64,000 bases of DNA from Crassaminicella profunda (GTDB taxonomy: Bacteria > Bacillota > Clostridia > Peptostreptococcales > Thermotaleaceae). The stretch is taken from the NCBI RefSeq assembly GCF_019884785.1, contig NZ_CP082326.1, forward strand, positions 1,915,355 through 1,979,354, read 5' to 3'. The notes under the pieces are model-generated. The model was not told the origin of the DNA and made no database searches. It saw only the letters and a list, made by a program, of their open reading frames with translations. Of the stretch, positions 8,891 through 18,871 are shown piece after piece; position 1 is the first letter of the stretch; every line of letters begins with the position of its first letter. The position numbers and the translations under genes were made by a program.

Positions 8891-8912
8891 AGTGGTTGGA
8901 AATCCAACCACT
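8891..8912 (-). terminator. Terminator after apt
   Basis: Perfect 10-bp hairpin AGTGGTTGGA / TCCAACCACT with a 2-base loop (so about 9 bp in practice), followed on the minus strand by a T-rich tract. It overlaps the apt stop codon. Confidence 0.8.
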
Positions 8913-9426
8913 ATTCATATTTAATCAATGATCTTACATCATAGCCTTTTAAGGTATCCCTACCTTTTAAATAATCTAGTTCAATAAGACATAGCACTCC
9001 AGCTACTTCTCCACCTAATTGTTCTACTAATTTCACTGTTGAACGCAGTGTTCCACCTGTAGCAAGTAAATCATCTATAATCATTACCTTTTGCCCTGGT
9101 TTTATTGCATCTCTATGCATTTCTAATGCATCGCTACCATACTCTAGATCATATTCAAGCTTTATGGTTTCAGCAGGAAGTTTCCCTGGCTTTCTTACAG
9201 GTACAAATCCTTTCTTCATGGCATAAGCAAGAGGTGTTCCTACAATAAACCCTCTAGACTCAGGTCCTATAATTAAATCAAACTCTATGTCTTTTATTTC
9301 TTCAACGATCTTATCAATCGTATAATGAAGTGCTTCTCCATCCTTTAAAAGGGTTGTAATATCCTTAAAGCGAATCCCTTTTTCTGGAAAATCAGGAATT
9401 ACCCTTATTTTATCCTTTAAATTCAT
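8911..9426 (-). CDS. apt: Adenine phosphoribosyltransferase
   Basis: Salvages adenine to AMP using PRPP in the cytoplasm. The PRPP-binding signature is [13 protein letters not shown], and the N-terminal [18 protein letters not shown] is characteristic of Apt. The start at 9426 ([10 protein letters not shown]) is chosen because GGGGAGG precedes it and the family begins here. An upstream in-frame extension to 9492 has no ribosome site. The resulting 171 residues match the family. It has its own promoter (9498-9526) and terminator. Confidence 0.96.
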   Translation of the reverse strand: MNLKDKIRVIPDFPEKGIRFKDITTLLKDGEALHYTIDKIVEEIKDIEFDLIIGPESRGFIVGTPLAYAMKKGFVPVRKPGKLPAETIKLEYDLEYGSDALEMHRDAIKPGQKVMIIDDLLATGGTLRSTVKLVEQLGGEVAGVLCLIELDYLKGRDTLKGYDVRSLIKYE

Positions 9427-9497
9427 AAAAATTCCTCCCCTTAATTTATATCCACTCACTGCTTTATCCCATTCATGTTCTTTTACATGCACATTTT

Positions 9498-9526
9498 ATT
9501 ATATGATATATTTTACACCTATTCAA
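9498..9526 (-). promoter_or_regulatory. Promoter upstream of apt
   Basis: -35 TTGAAT (9521-9526), 17-bp spacer, -10 TATAAT (9498-9503). It predicts a start near 9491 and a 65-nt leader before the apt ATG at 9426. The remaining bases up to secF (9527-9626) show nothing I recognise. Confidence 0.75.
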
Positions 9527-9626
9527 TACTATAAAAGCAAATATACTACTACAACTACAAATTCTTTTTGATACATTTTTTATTTTCTTCTATCCTATTT
9601 ATAAATATTCTAACATTTTCCAAAAA

Positions 9627-9656
9627 ATATGGCAATGTCATAAGACATTGCCATAT
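9627..9656 (-). terminator. Terminator after secDF
   Basis: Perfect 13-bp hairpin ATATGGCAATGTC / GACATTGCCATAT with loop TTAT on the minus strand, followed by TTTTTTGG. It closes the secD-secF transcription unit. Confidence 0.88.
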
Positions 9657-9670
9657 TCTCATTAAGCTTC

Positions 9671-10552
9671 TTAACCAGCATTATATCTACCTTTTCTTAA
9701 CTCCCAATTTTTCCAAGAAGCCCAAATAGGACTTGCAATAAAGATAGATGAATATGTTCCTGTTATGGTTCCTGCTATTAACGGAAGGGCAAATGCTTTT
9801 ATAGATTCTACCCCAAACACATAAAGAGCCGTAATAGTTATTAATGTTGTTACAGATGTATTGATAGATCTTGTCAATGTTTGATTTACACTTGTATCTA
9901 CAATATCATCATAATTTTTCTTTTTCATAAACTTAATATTTTCTCTAATTCTATCAAATACAACAATGGTATCATTAATAGAATATCCAACAATTGTAAG
10001 CATGGCAGCTACAAATGAGCTATTGATCTGTATTCTAAAGATAGCAAAAACAGCCAATACTACTAATATATCATGTAGTAATGTGATAATGGCAGATGCA
10101 CCAAATTTAAATTCAAATCTAAAGGTAATATAAATCAGCATTCCAATTGCAGCAATAGCAACTGATAAAAATGCTTTCTTTTGGATTTCCTCTCCAATAG
10201 AAGGTCCAAACTGCTCTGCTTGTCTAAAATCTGTATCCTTTAGCTTATACTTTGTTTGAAGCACTTCAAATACTTTTTGTCTTTCCTTACTATTTAAATC
10301 CTTTTTTGTTTTAATCATAATTTCATGCTTAGCTTCACCTACATGAAGAATATCTGCATCTAAGTCAAATTCTTTAATAACTTCTTTTACTTCCTTTACA
10401 GCAACTTGTTTATTTAAATTAATTTGCATCATGGTTCCACCAGTAAAATCTATCCCTAAGTTAAAGCCTTGAATCATTCCCATTATTAATCCTACAACAA
10501 TAATGGCAATAGAAAGACCAAACCATATCTTCTTTTTTTCAACTACTTTCAT
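9671..10552 (-). CDS. secF: Protein translocase subunit SecF
   Basis: Inner-membrane partner of SecD that uses proton motive force to help late export steps. 293 residues. It has an N-terminal membrane segment followed by the SecF signature GFNLGIDFTGGTMMQI, a periplasmic-type domain to about residue 120, then five further membrane segments with VGYSINDTIVVFDRIREN. It is a separate gene from secD (16 bp apart), unlike the fused SecDF of Bacillus. Confidence 0.97.
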   Translation of the reverse strand: MKVVEKKKIWFGLSIAIIVVGLIMGMIQGFNLGIDFTGGTMMQINLNKQVAVKEVKEVIKEFDLDADILHVGEAKHEIMIKTKKDLNSKERQKVFEVLQTKYKLKDTDFRQAEQFGPSIGEEIQKKAFLSVAIAAIGMLIYITFRFEFKFGASAIITLLHDILVVLAVFAIFRIQINSSFVAAMLTIVGYSINDTIVVFDRIRENIKFMKKKNYDDIVDTSVNQTLTRSINTSVTTLITITALYVFGVESIKAFALPLIAGTITGTYSSIFIASPIWASWKNWELRKGRYNAG

Positions 10553-10568
10553 GTTCTACACTTCCTCT

Positions 10569-11831
10569 CTATGCCCCATATAATTTTGTGTTGTTAAAAG
10601 CATTCAACCCAACAAAAAGTTTTAATAGAGTTTTTGTAACAAACACAGCTGTAAACATACTTGCTATAACACCAACCATCAACGTTACAGCAAAACCTTT
10701 TATTGCTCCTGAGCCAAATTGATAAAGAACAACTCCTGCAATGACTGTTGTAACATTAGAGTCTAATATTGTAGTTAATGCCTTAGAGAATCCAGAATTC
10801 AATGATGCTCTTAGTGTTTTTCCATTTCTAATTTCTTCTTTGATTCTCTCAAAGATAATGACATTAGCATCTACTGCCATACCAATACTTAATATTAAAC
10901 CAGCTACCCCTGGTAATGTAAGTACCGCACCAAATCCAATCAACACATAAAGAACAATTAGTATATAAATAACTAAAGCAACACTTGCTACAAACCCTGG
11001 TACTCTATAATAAATCAACATAAATAAAAATACAATAGCAAGACCTATTCCTGCAGCATATATACTTTTATTTAATGAATCAATTCCTAGTGTTGGTCCT
11101 ATAACAGATGTTTGTACTTCTGTTAAAGTAACCGGTAATGAACCCGCTCTAATAAGTGCTGCTAGCTGAGAAGCTTCATCCATTGTAAAACTTCCTTGTA
11201 TAACAGCTTTTCCATTAGGAATCTCACTATTAACCGTTGGCGTAGAAATAGCTTTTCCATCTAATACAATTGGAATAATACTCTCTACAGAACCGCTAGG
11301 ATGAGATGCTGCTTCCTTTGTTGCCTTTTGAAAAAGATCTGATCCTTTACTATCAAATTCTAAAGATACAGAAGGAATATTTCCTTTATCCTTTTCAAAT
11401 ACCACTTCTGCATTTTTAACATGTTCACCTGTTAAAATTACTTCACCTTTATAATTTAAGAATTGAAGCTGTGCAACTTTTCCTACTGCATCAATGGCTT
11501 CTTGAGCATTTTTTACTCCTGGAAGTTCTATTCTTATTCTTTTAGTTCCTTCTCTTAATACATTAGGTTCTGTCAAACCCATTCCATTAACTCTTCGCTC
11601 AATTACTTCTTTTGTTTGATTCATAATCTTGTCTAATTCTTTTCCAGATGCATCTGTTTCTGCTTCAAATACTACAAACACACCACCCTTTAAATCTAGA
11701 CCTAGTGTCATCATTTCCTTCACTGGACTTATTTTCGTATTGCCAATTTCAAGGCCTTTAATTCCTGCAATGGCTCCTACAGCAACAATGGCAATAATCA
11801 ATAATAAGACAATTGCATTTTTTACTTTCAT
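10569..11831 (-). CDS. secD: Protein translocase subunit SecD
   Basis: 420 residues. N-terminal membrane segment, then TLGLDLKGGVFVVFEA, the typical SecD D1 motif. The extracytoplasmic P1 region follows (about 60-245), and then five membrane segments containing LPGVAGLILSIGMAVDANV, the conserved SecD TM4 motif. It is shorter than proteobacterial SecD, as is usual in Clostridia. It works with SecF and with YajC, encoded about 2.7 kb upstream in the same cluster. GGAGG precedes the ATG at 11831. Confidence 0.97.
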   Translation of the reverse strand: MKVKNAIVLLLIIAIVAVGAIAGIKGLEIGNTKISPVKEMMTLGLDLKGGVFVVFEAETDASGKELDKIMNQTKEVIERRVNGMGLTEPNVLREGTKRIRIELPGVKNAQEAIDAVGKVAQLQFLNYKGEVILTGEHVKNAEVVFEKDKGNIPSVSLEFDSKGSDLFQKATKEAASHPSGSVESIIPIVLDGKAISTPTVNSEIPNGKAVIQGSFTMDEASQLAALIRAGSLPVTLTEVQTSVIGPTLGIDSLNKSIYAAGIGLAIVFLFMLIYYRVPGFVASVALVIYILIVLYVLIGFGAVLTLPGVAGLILSIGMAVDANVIIFERIKEEIRNGKTLRASLNSGFSKALTTILDSNVTTVIAGVVLYQFGSGAIKGFAVTLMVGVIASMFTAVFVTKTLLKLFVGLNAFNNTKLYGA

Positions 11832-11925
11832 AACCGTTTATCCTCCTTTTTTACTCATAAAATCATTATACCCTTAGCATAAAAGGTGGTCAATCCTATA
11901 TAAGGATAATTTATCCATTTACGAA

Positions 11926-12429
11926 TTATTTTTTATGCTTCTTGGCTAACTCTACATAATCTAGAGCAGAATTTTTTAGTTTTTCTCGATCTGCATCTGT
12001 TAATTCTCTCACTACTTTTGCAGGAGAGCCCATCACTAATGTATTTGATGGAATCTTTTTTCCTGGTGGAACAATTGAACCAGCTGCAACGATTACATTG
12101 TCCCCCACTTGAGCACCATTTAATATAATCGCTCCCATTCCTACAAGTACATAATCCCCTATCGTACATGCATGTACAATAGCATTATGACCAACAGTTA
12201 CATTATCTCCAATAATAGTTTTATAATCCTTTGCAATGTGTATGGTACAATTATCTTGGATATTTGTATTTTCCCCAATAGTTATATGATTATCGTCCCC
12301 TCGAATAACTGTTCCATACCAAACATTTGCATTTTTTTTCATTTTTACTTTTCCAATAATCGTCGCATTCTCAGCTACAAAACAACTTTCATCAATATTT
12401 GGCTTATTTCCTTCATATTCAATAATCAT
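11926..12429 (-). CDS. Gamma-carbonic-anhydrase-like hexapeptide-repeat protein (YrdA/PaaY type)
   Basis: Left-handed beta-helix protein of 167 residues with repeated hexapeptide turns (NANVWYGTVIRGDDNHITIG, NTNIQDNCTIH, NVTVGHNAIVHACTIGDYV). The three zinc-site histidines of the gamma-CA family are present in TIH, VGH and VHAC. Many relatives lack measurable carbonic anhydrase activity, so activity is unproven. The start at 12429 follows GGAGG; an in-frame extension to 12504 would overlap the upstream maturase gene and is rejected. It lies 12 bp after scfB. Confidence 0.9.
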   Translation of the reverse strand: MIIEYEGNKPNIDESCFVAENATIIGKVKMKKNANVWYGTVIRGDDNHITIGENTNIQDNCTIHIAKDYKTIIGDNVTVGHNAIVHACTIGDYVLVGMGAIILNGAQVGDNVIVAAGSIVPPGKKIPSNTLVMGSPAKVVRELTDADREKLKNSALDYVELAKKHKK

Positions 12430-12440
12430 TCTTCGCCCTC

Positions 12441-13787
12441 CTACTTTAGTAGATTTGCTTGAATTACTAGAGAACATTCTATTCTCTTTTTCTCCATTTC
12501 GCATCCTAATTCATAAGGTTTATGAATATCCTTATTGAAATTATAAGCATTGGCATGACATCCACCACTACAATAAAACTTTGCCCAACAATCCTTACAC
12601 TTTTCCTTGTTATATACATGGGCTTGTCCAAAATCTGCAGTAACACTTGTATCTACATCTTTTTTTAATACATTACCCATATAAAAATCTTCATTTCCTA
12701 CAAATTGATGGCAAGGATAAACATCCCCTTCAGGTGAAATTGCTAAATATTCAGAGCCAGCTCCACAACCTGATAATTTTTTGATTACACAAGGCCCTTG
12801 GTTTAAATCTAACATAAAATGAAAAAAGCTAAATCCATTTCCTTCTTTTCTTCTTTTCACATACTCTTTTGCAAGGATTTCATATTGTTCAAAAATAGTA
12901 TCTAAATCTTCTTCTTTAAGAGCATAATCATATTTATCCTCTGTAACTACGGGTTCAATAGATGTACTATCAAATCCTAAATCAGCTAAATGCAATACAT
13001 CTTTAGAAAAATCTAAATTTTTTCTTGTAAAAGTACCTCTTACAAAATAATCTTTCCCATTTCTCATTTTTGCCATTTTTAAAAACTTCGGTACAATAAT
13101 ATCATAAGACCCAGTACCATTTACTGCATATCTCATATAATCATTTACTTCTTTTCTTCCATCTATACTTAATACTACATTGTCCATATTTTCATCATTT
13201 AATAACACACCATTGGTTGTAATGGTAAATCTAAAGTGTTTTCCTGCTGGTTTTTCTATACTTCTTCCGTATTCAACCAAATTTTTTACAACCTCAAAAT
13301 TCATCAGTGGTTCTCCACCAAAGAAATCCACCTCTAAATTTTTTCTATTTCCCGAATTCTCAATCAAAAAATCTAATGCTCTTTTTCCTACTTCTTCGCT
13401 CATTAAACTTCTTTGTCCTTTAAAATCTCCTTGAGATGCAAAACAATACTTACAACGAAGATTGCAATCATGTGCTACATGTAAGCACATTGCTTTTACA
13501 ACAGGTTTTCTATTTACAAAGGCTGGATGCTTTTCATAAGTATCTTCTGTAAATAATAATCCTTCGTTTTCTAAAGTCTTTATTTCATAAACACCTTCAA
13601 TAATATCTTCTCTTGAATATTTATGTCCTAAACTTTCTATAATTTCCTCTACACTTTTTTCCTTGTAGTAGTCTAAAATATCATATACAATTTCATCTAT
13701 TATATGAACAGCTCCGCTGTTAACGTCTAGAACGATTCTTGTATCATCTTGAGTAAATTTATGGATCATCAATGTTTCCTCCTTCAA
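12441..13787 (-). CDS. scfB: SCIFF peptide thioether maturase (radical SAM/SPASM)
   Basis: 448-residue radical SAM enzyme that forms Cys-to-alpha-carbon thioether links in the SCIFF peptide encoded just upstream. An N-terminal peptide-binding (RRE-like) region spans about 1-90. The radical SAM motif CNLRCKYCFA follows CLHVAH. Later motifs are FFGGEPLMNFEVV and a C-terminal SPASM region with clustered cysteines (CGAGSEYLAISPEGDVYPC, CKDCWAKFYCSGGCHANAY) that binds auxiliary clusters. Position next to scfA, TIGR04086 and yajC is the conserved clostridial context. The start at 13787 follows AGGAGG. Confidence 0.96.
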   Translation of the reverse strand: MKEETLMIHKFTQDDTRIVLDVNSGAVHIIDEIVYDILDYYKEKSVEEIIESLGHKYSREDIIEGVYEIKTLENEGLLFTEDTYEKHPAFVNRKPVVKAMCLHVAHDCNLRCKYCFASQGDFKGQRSLMSEEVGKRALDFLIENSGNRKNLEVDFFGGEPLMNFEVVKNLVEYGRSIEKPAGKHFRFTITTNGVLLNDENMDNVVLSIDGRKEVNDYMRYAVNGTGSYDIIVPKFLKMAKMRNGKDYFVRGTFTRKNLDFSKDVLHLADLGFDSTSIEPVVTEDKYDYALKEEDLDTIFEQYEILAKEYVKRRKEGNGFSFFHFMLDLNQGPCVIKKLSGCGAGSEYLAISPEGDVYPCHQFVGNEDFYMGNVLKKDVDTSVTADFGQAHVYNKEKCKDCWAKFYCSGGCHANAYNFNKDIHKPYELGCEMEKKRIECSLVIQANLLK

Positions 13788-13810
13788 TCTTCCTTAACAA
13801 TGCATTTAAA

Positions 13811-13838
13811 AAACAGTAATATTTACATATTACTGTTT
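13811..13838 (-). terminator. Attenuator-like hairpin between scfA and scfB
   Basis: Perfect 11-bp stem AAACAGTAATA / TATTACTGTTT with a 6-base loop, followed on the minus strand by TTTTTT. It lies 12 bp after the scfA stop and 23 bp before scfB, so it likely terminates most transcripts and gives peptide in excess over enzyme. Confidence 0.7.
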
Positions 13839-13849
13839 CTTAATATGTA

Positions 13850-13990
13850 TTATTTATTTTCACATACTTGATTCGCAACTGTACAAGAAGTTTTACATGC
13901 TGATTGACATGAAGTTTGGCACTCTCCACATCCACCTTTTACAGCACTTTGCTTTAATGTTGCTTTTGTTAATGTCTTCACGTGCTTCAT
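13850..13990 (-). CDS. scfA: SCIFF RiPP precursor peptide (46 aa, six Cys)
   Basis: 46-residue peptide beginning MKHVKTLTKATLKQS and containing exactly six cysteines, at 21, 24, 28, 32, 36 and 43, matching the family name (six cysteines in forty-five residues). The Thr residues between cysteines are the known crosslink acceptors in this family. The ATG at 13990 follows GGGGAGGAAG. scfB downstream is its maturase. The mature product's biological role is not known to me; it is nearly universal in Clostridia. Confidence 0.96.
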   Translation of the reverse strand: MKHVKTLTKATLKQSAVKGGCGECQTSCQSACKTSCTVANQVCENK

Positions 13991-14056
13991 CTTTCTTCCT
14001 CCCCTAAATAGATTTCTACTAAATTATAACATAAAGGCGTTTTTTGTCAAAGTTAT

Positions 14057-14449
14057 TTATTTCAAATTTACACCTATCATTCCACCTATTCCCCCTGCTA
14101 TAATCCCTATTAGACTTTTTAAAAGTGCTGGACTTCCTATGGAAAAATCCTTCACAAATACCCAATTCATAAAAATGATTAGTAAAACATAAACAACCCC
14201 TACTAATGCACCATGAAGCCATCCTTTTCTTTTTGTCTTAGCACCTACAACCATCCCACTAATTAAGGTGCTGATCACCATTACAATTGAAGCCATCATT
14301 GGTATAATGGTTTCTGAGATATTTGTATAGGTAATAAGCAGTGCCATGATGATAAAAATCAAAAGTGCAAAAATACATGCTGCAAGAATAGCCTTTACAT
14401 AAACCCATATGATACTACCACTCTTTTCTATGTTCTTATTAGATTTCAC
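14057..14449 (-). CDS. TIGR04086-family membrane protein
   Basis: Small membrane protein of about 130 residues with four hydrophobic segments (ILAACIFALLIFIIMALLI, then MASIVMVISTLISGMVVG, WLHGALVGVVYVLLIIF, and a Gly-rich terminal segment). It belongs to the uncharacterised family regularly found beside SCIFF genes. The GTG at 14449 is preferred because GGGGGTG lies just upstream; an ATG at 14470 in the same frame is the alternative. A role in SCIFF export or immunity is only a guess from position. Confidence 0.82.
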   Translation of the reverse strand: MKSNKNIEKSGSIIWVYVKAILAACIFALLIFIIMALLITYTNISETIIPMMASIVMVISTLISGMVVGAKTKRKGWLHGALVGVVYVLLIIFMNWVFVKDFSIGSPALLKSLIGIIAGGIGGMIGVNLK

Positions 14450-14526
14450 CCTCTTCACCCCCAAAAGCATTCTTATAGCATATTTATGCTCAAGGTTTAA
14501 AAATATTACTAGGAAGCTAAGAATAC

Positions 14527-14559
14527 AAAAAGAAGATGACTAAAAGTCATCTTCTTTTT
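14527..14559 (-). terminator. Terminator after yajC
   Basis: Hairpin with 15-bp arms AAAAAGAAGATGACT / AGTCATCTTCTTTTT around an AAA loop (TTT on the transcript). It overlaps the yajC stop codon. Its own A/T ends supply the U-tract. Confidence 0.85.
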
Positions 14560-14836
14560 ATTTTACATCATCTTTTTTTATTACAGTACCAACTGCCCAT
14601 CTAGCAATCTGAAGCTTTGTTTTGTCAGAACCAACCTCGATAGTTACAGTATCATCCTTAATTTTTGAGATTTTACCGAATATACCACCTATTGTTGAAA
14701 TCTGTTCACCAACTTTTAAGCTGTCTCTCATTTCTTTTATTTGTTTCTCCCTTTTCTTCTGAGGTCTTATAATCAAGAAGTAAAATATAGCAATAAATAT
14801 GACCGTCATAAAAATCGGCGAAGTTAATTGATTCAT
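14558..14836 (-). CDS. yajC: Preprotein translocase subunit YajC
   Basis: 92-residue protein with a single N-terminal membrane segment (SPIFMTVIFIAIFYFLIIRPQ) followed by KKREKQIKEM and a small cytoplasmic beta domain (GEQISTIGGIFGKI). This matches YajC, an accessory of SecDF. It lies 79 bp downstream of tgt; tgt-yajC-secDF linkage is widespread in bacteria. Confidence 0.97.
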   Translation of the reverse strand: MNQLTSPIFMTVIFIAIFYFLIIRPQKKREKQIKEMRDSLKVGEQISTIGGIFGKISKIKDDTVTIEVGSDKTKLQIARWAVGTVIKKDDVK

Positions 14837-14914
14837 AAGCTTATGCCTCCCTTTCTTTGATATATATTGGTATTCGACATAAATATTATAAACCCTTTAA
14901 TTCTTTAAAAAAGT

Positions 14915-16033
<1,119 letters not shown>

Positions 16034-16067
16034 TCAAAGTATCCTCCTATAACTTTTCCTATTTTGT

Positions 16068-17093
16068 CTAAATAATAAACATTGCATCTCCAAAGCTAAA
16101 AAATCTATAGTTATTTTTTATGGCTTCTTCATAAGCATTCAGGGTAAATGCTCTACTGCTAAAAGCACTCACTAACATAATCAATGTAGATTCAGGAAGA
16201 TGAAAATTCGTAATGAGTCCATCAATTATTTTAAATTTATATCCTGGATAAATAAAAATATCTGTCCATCCTTGTCCTTCATGAATCATTCCTTTTTCAT
16301 CAGCAATGCTTTCTAATGTTCTAGTAGAAGTAGTTCCTACAGAAATAACTCTTCCGCCCTTAGCTTTTGTACTATTGATTATTTCTGCTGTTTCTTTGCT
16401 AACCATATAAAACTCTGAATGCATTTTATGGTCTAATATATCATCACTTTTCACAGGTCTAAAAGTTCCGAGTCCCACATGTAATGTGATATACGCTATT
16501 TTAATTCCTTTTTCTTTAATTTTTTCAAGCAATTCATTTGTAAAATGAAGTCCCGCAGTAGGTGCTGCAGCAGAACCTTCATGTTTTGAATAAACGGTTT
16601 GATATCTTTCTTGATCACTTAAACTTTCCTTTATGTATGGTGGTAGAGGCATTGTTCCAAGCTCATCTAAAAGTTCTTCAAATATACCCTCATATTCAAA
16701 ATCTACAATTCTTGAACCTTCTTGTCCCATTCCAACAACTTTTGCTTTTAACACCCCATCACCAAATACAATCGTATCTCCTATTTTTGCTTTTTTTCCA
16801 GGTTTCACTAAGGTTTCCCATTGATTCTTACTAGTTCTCTTTAATAAAAGAAATTCTACCTTCCCACCTGTATTTTCTTTACACCCAAAAAGTCTAGCAG
16901 GCAATACCCTTGTATTATTAAGTACTAAACAATCTCCAGGATTTAAATATTCTATAATATTTTTGAATCGTTTATGTTCTATTTCTCCTGTATTTTTATT
17001 TAAAGTCATAAGCTTTGATTCAGCTCTATTTTCTAGAGGTGTTTGTGCAATTAGTTCTTCTGGTAAATCAAAATAAAAATCACTCTTTTTCAT
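16068..17093 (-). CDS. queA: S-adenosylmethionine:tRNA ribosyltransferase-isomerase
   Basis: 341 residues. Transfers the ribosyl moiety of SAM to preQ1-modified tRNA to form epoxyqueuosine. Family motifs: [17 protein letters not shown] at the start, [24 protein letters not shown] and [17 protein letters not shown]. It lies directly downstream of the spoIID-like gene (12 bp) and before tgt. The start is supported by a nearby AAGGAG. Confidence 0.98.
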   Translation of the reverse strand: MKKSDFYFDLPEELIAQTPLENRAESKLMTLNKNTGEIEHKRFKNIIEYLNPGDCLVLNNTRVLPARLFGCKENTGGKVEFLLLKRTSKNQWETLVKPGKKAKIGDTIVFGDGVLKAKVVGMGQEGSRIVDFEYEGIFEELLDELGTMPLPPYIKESLSDQERYQTVYSKHEGSAAAPTAGLHFTNELLEKIKEKGIKIAYITLHVGLGTFRPVKSDDILDHKMHSEFYMVSKETAEIINSTKAKGGRVISVGTTSTRTLESIADEKGMIHEGQGWTDIFIYPGYKFKIIDGLITNFHLPESTLIMLVSAFSSRAFTLNAYEEAIKNNYRFFSFGDAMFII

Positions 17094-17105
17094 TTCTAAA
17101 ACTCC

Positions 17106-18854
17106 TTACTCTATTCTAATTCCTGTATAATAGTGTGATAAAATTTGTTCATAGGTAAATCCTTGTTCTGCCATCTTTTTAGCACCCCACTGGCTCATTC
17201 CTGCACCATGTCCATAGCCTTTTCCTACAAATACATATTGGTCTTTTGAAATGTTTGGAACAGTAAATTCATCTTTTTGTGGATTACTTATAGATTGCTC
17301 TTTGAACTTTATTTTTTCAAGCCCTTCAGCTGTAAGAACATATTTATCATTAATGTTTATTCGTTTTTTCTCCTCTCCATTATCTATATATTGATTTTGA
17401 GCTGTTGTCTCTTTAAGGCCCTCAGCTGTAAGAACATATTTATTTTCAGTACTTATTTCTTTAGAGGTATTATTTAAATCAGATAAGTCTGTCCCTGTTA
17501 CTTTTCCATCAGCCATTATATCAAACCATGTACTTTTAAGGTTAGTATACCCAAAGACACTCCTAATCTGTCCTTTTTGTAAAATTTGATTTCCATTAGT
17601 TCCTTGAACCTCTAATTTTAAAACCCTTCCATTTCTTGAACGCTCTTTGGCAATAATATTTGTAACATTCCCTACAAACATTCCCTTAGCGTTTAAAAGA
17701 TCTTCAATTTGTTGTTTCGTATAAACTTTCGTCCACTGAGCATTTGGTAATCCAATGGAATATGGATCATCTACTCCTCTTATGTACCCCAGTGGATTTG
17801 ACCAAATATTTTCGCTATCCTCAGTACGTCCCCCACTATTAGAATGATAAAATGCTGTTACAACTTTTCCATTATAAGTCATAACCTTTCCTCTTGTTTC
17901 ATCAACTGCTATTTTCGTTCTTGGATTTTCACTACTATATCCTCCATACACTTGGCAATGTGTAGCTGAGCATAAATCAAACCCATAATTTTTATGTTTA
18001 TTTATATTAAGAGCAGCATAACTCCTAGCAGCAACAGCCTGCGCTTTTTGAGCTTCTATAGGCCAGTTCCCTGCCATTTCCTTTGGTACTACCCCATAAA
18101 GATATTCCTCTACTCCTAGTTGATTAATAACAGTTAAATCACTATCAGAATACCTTTTTATCATTATACTTCCTCTGAATGTTTTCCCATCTAGCTGAAG
18201 AATTCCAGAAAAGGGTCTAAACTGATAGTCGACATTCCCATTTTTATACATAAATAAGACTTTTCCATATTTATTCAATACTTGAATTCTTTGATCATCT
18301 TTAGAGATAATCCTTAAATCAGTATTTGGTAATAATACTTTTATATTTTCAAATAGGTTTTCTGCATCTGAAAAGCTAGTACATAGTCCTATCCAAACTC
18401 TCCAACCATCCTCATAGACAAGATATGGATCATCTTTCAGTTCTGGTAATGAATGCAAAAATGCCTCTGCTTCTTCTTTGCTGCTAAGTTCATTTCCAAT
18501 TTGAATATGAATTGGCCCTTGAACATTTGTATTATAGCTATCTATTTGATTGGTAAAATCATATTCCATAAAGCTTTCATTTACACGAATAAAATTCCCA
18601 TCTTTTCTTACAATCATTTCCTTATTATCAAAAAAACTTATCATACTTACAAATTGTGATGCCTCATAATATCCAAACTCTAAACCATCAGAAGAACCCA
18701 TAGACACTAAAGGGGTTGCATTTTCACCAAATCGTATACCTATTTTAATTTGATCTAACCTATCATAACCATAAGCATCTACAGAAATAGGAATAATCAT
18801 TAACATCATCATTGCAAAAGTTATTTTAATCAATAATTTTTGGAAGTTTATCAT
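17106..18854 (-). CDS. SpoIID/LytB-domain protein, secreted
   Basis: 582 residues with an N-terminal signal or anchor (LLIKITFAMMMLMIIPISVDAYG), a SPOR-like region (about 105-175) and a SpoIID domain. The domain includes GVVPKEMAGNWPIEAQKAQA (catalytic-type Glu), CSATHCQVYGG, HSNSGGRTED and the C-terminal GYGHGAGMSQWGA. SpoIID enzymes cleave denuded peptidoglycan glycan strands, in engulfment or in vegetative wall turnover. Between the last two SpoIID motifs lies an insertion of about 90 residues with two copies of KYVLTAEGL. The linkage ruvB-spoIID-queA-tgt is the common clostridial one, so this is probably not the sporulation-operon spoIID. Confidence 0.88.
   Translation of the reverse strand: MINFQKLLIKITFAMMMLMIIPISVDAYGYDRLDQIKIGIRFGENATPLVSMGSSDGLEFGYYEASQFVSMISFFDNKEMIVRKDGNFIRVNESFMEYDFTNQIDSYNTNVQGPIHIQIGNELSSKEEAEAFLHSLPELKDDPYLVYEDGWRVWIGLCTSFSDAENLFENIKVLLPNTDLRIISKDDQRIQVLNKYGKVLFMYKNGNVDYQFRPFSGILQLDGKTFRGSIMIKRYSDSDLTVINQLGVEEYLYGVVPKEMAGNWPIEAQKAQAVAARSYAALNINKHKNYGFDLCSATHCQVYGGYSSENPRTKIAVDETRGKVMTYNGKVVTAFYHSNSGGRTEDSENIWSNPLGYIRGVDDPYSIGLPNAQWTKVYTKQQIEDLLNAKGMFVGNVTNIIAKERSRNGRVLKLEVQGTNGNQILQKGQIRSVFGYTNLKSTWFDIMADGKVTGTDLSDLNNTSKEISTENKYVLTAEGLKETTAQNQYIDNGEEKKRININDKYVLTAEGLEKIKFKEQSISNPQKDEFTVPNISKDQYVFVGKGYGHGAGMSQWGAKKMAEQGFTYEQILSHYYTGIRIE
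17326..17443 (-). repeat. Two direct copies of a 22-bp repeat inside the SpoIID-like gene
   Basis: The same 22 bases occur at 17326-17347 and 17422-17443, 96 bp (32 codons) apart and therefore in frame. They encode the repeated KYVLTAEG motif in the insertion before the final SpoIID motif. The pattern suggests in-frame duplication. Confidence 0.85.
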
Positions 18855-18871
18855 ATTCTTCTCTCCCTCTT

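Noticed and set aside
9427-9492. 22-codon N-terminal extension of apt
   Set aside because: The good ribosome site GGGGAGG lies inside this extension and family sequence begins at 9426.
11933-12169. Second minus-strand frame of 78 codons within the gamma-carbonic-anhydrase-like gene
   Set aside because: It overlaps the hexapeptide-repeat frame; Cys/Ser/Arg-rich composition is a frame-shift artefact.
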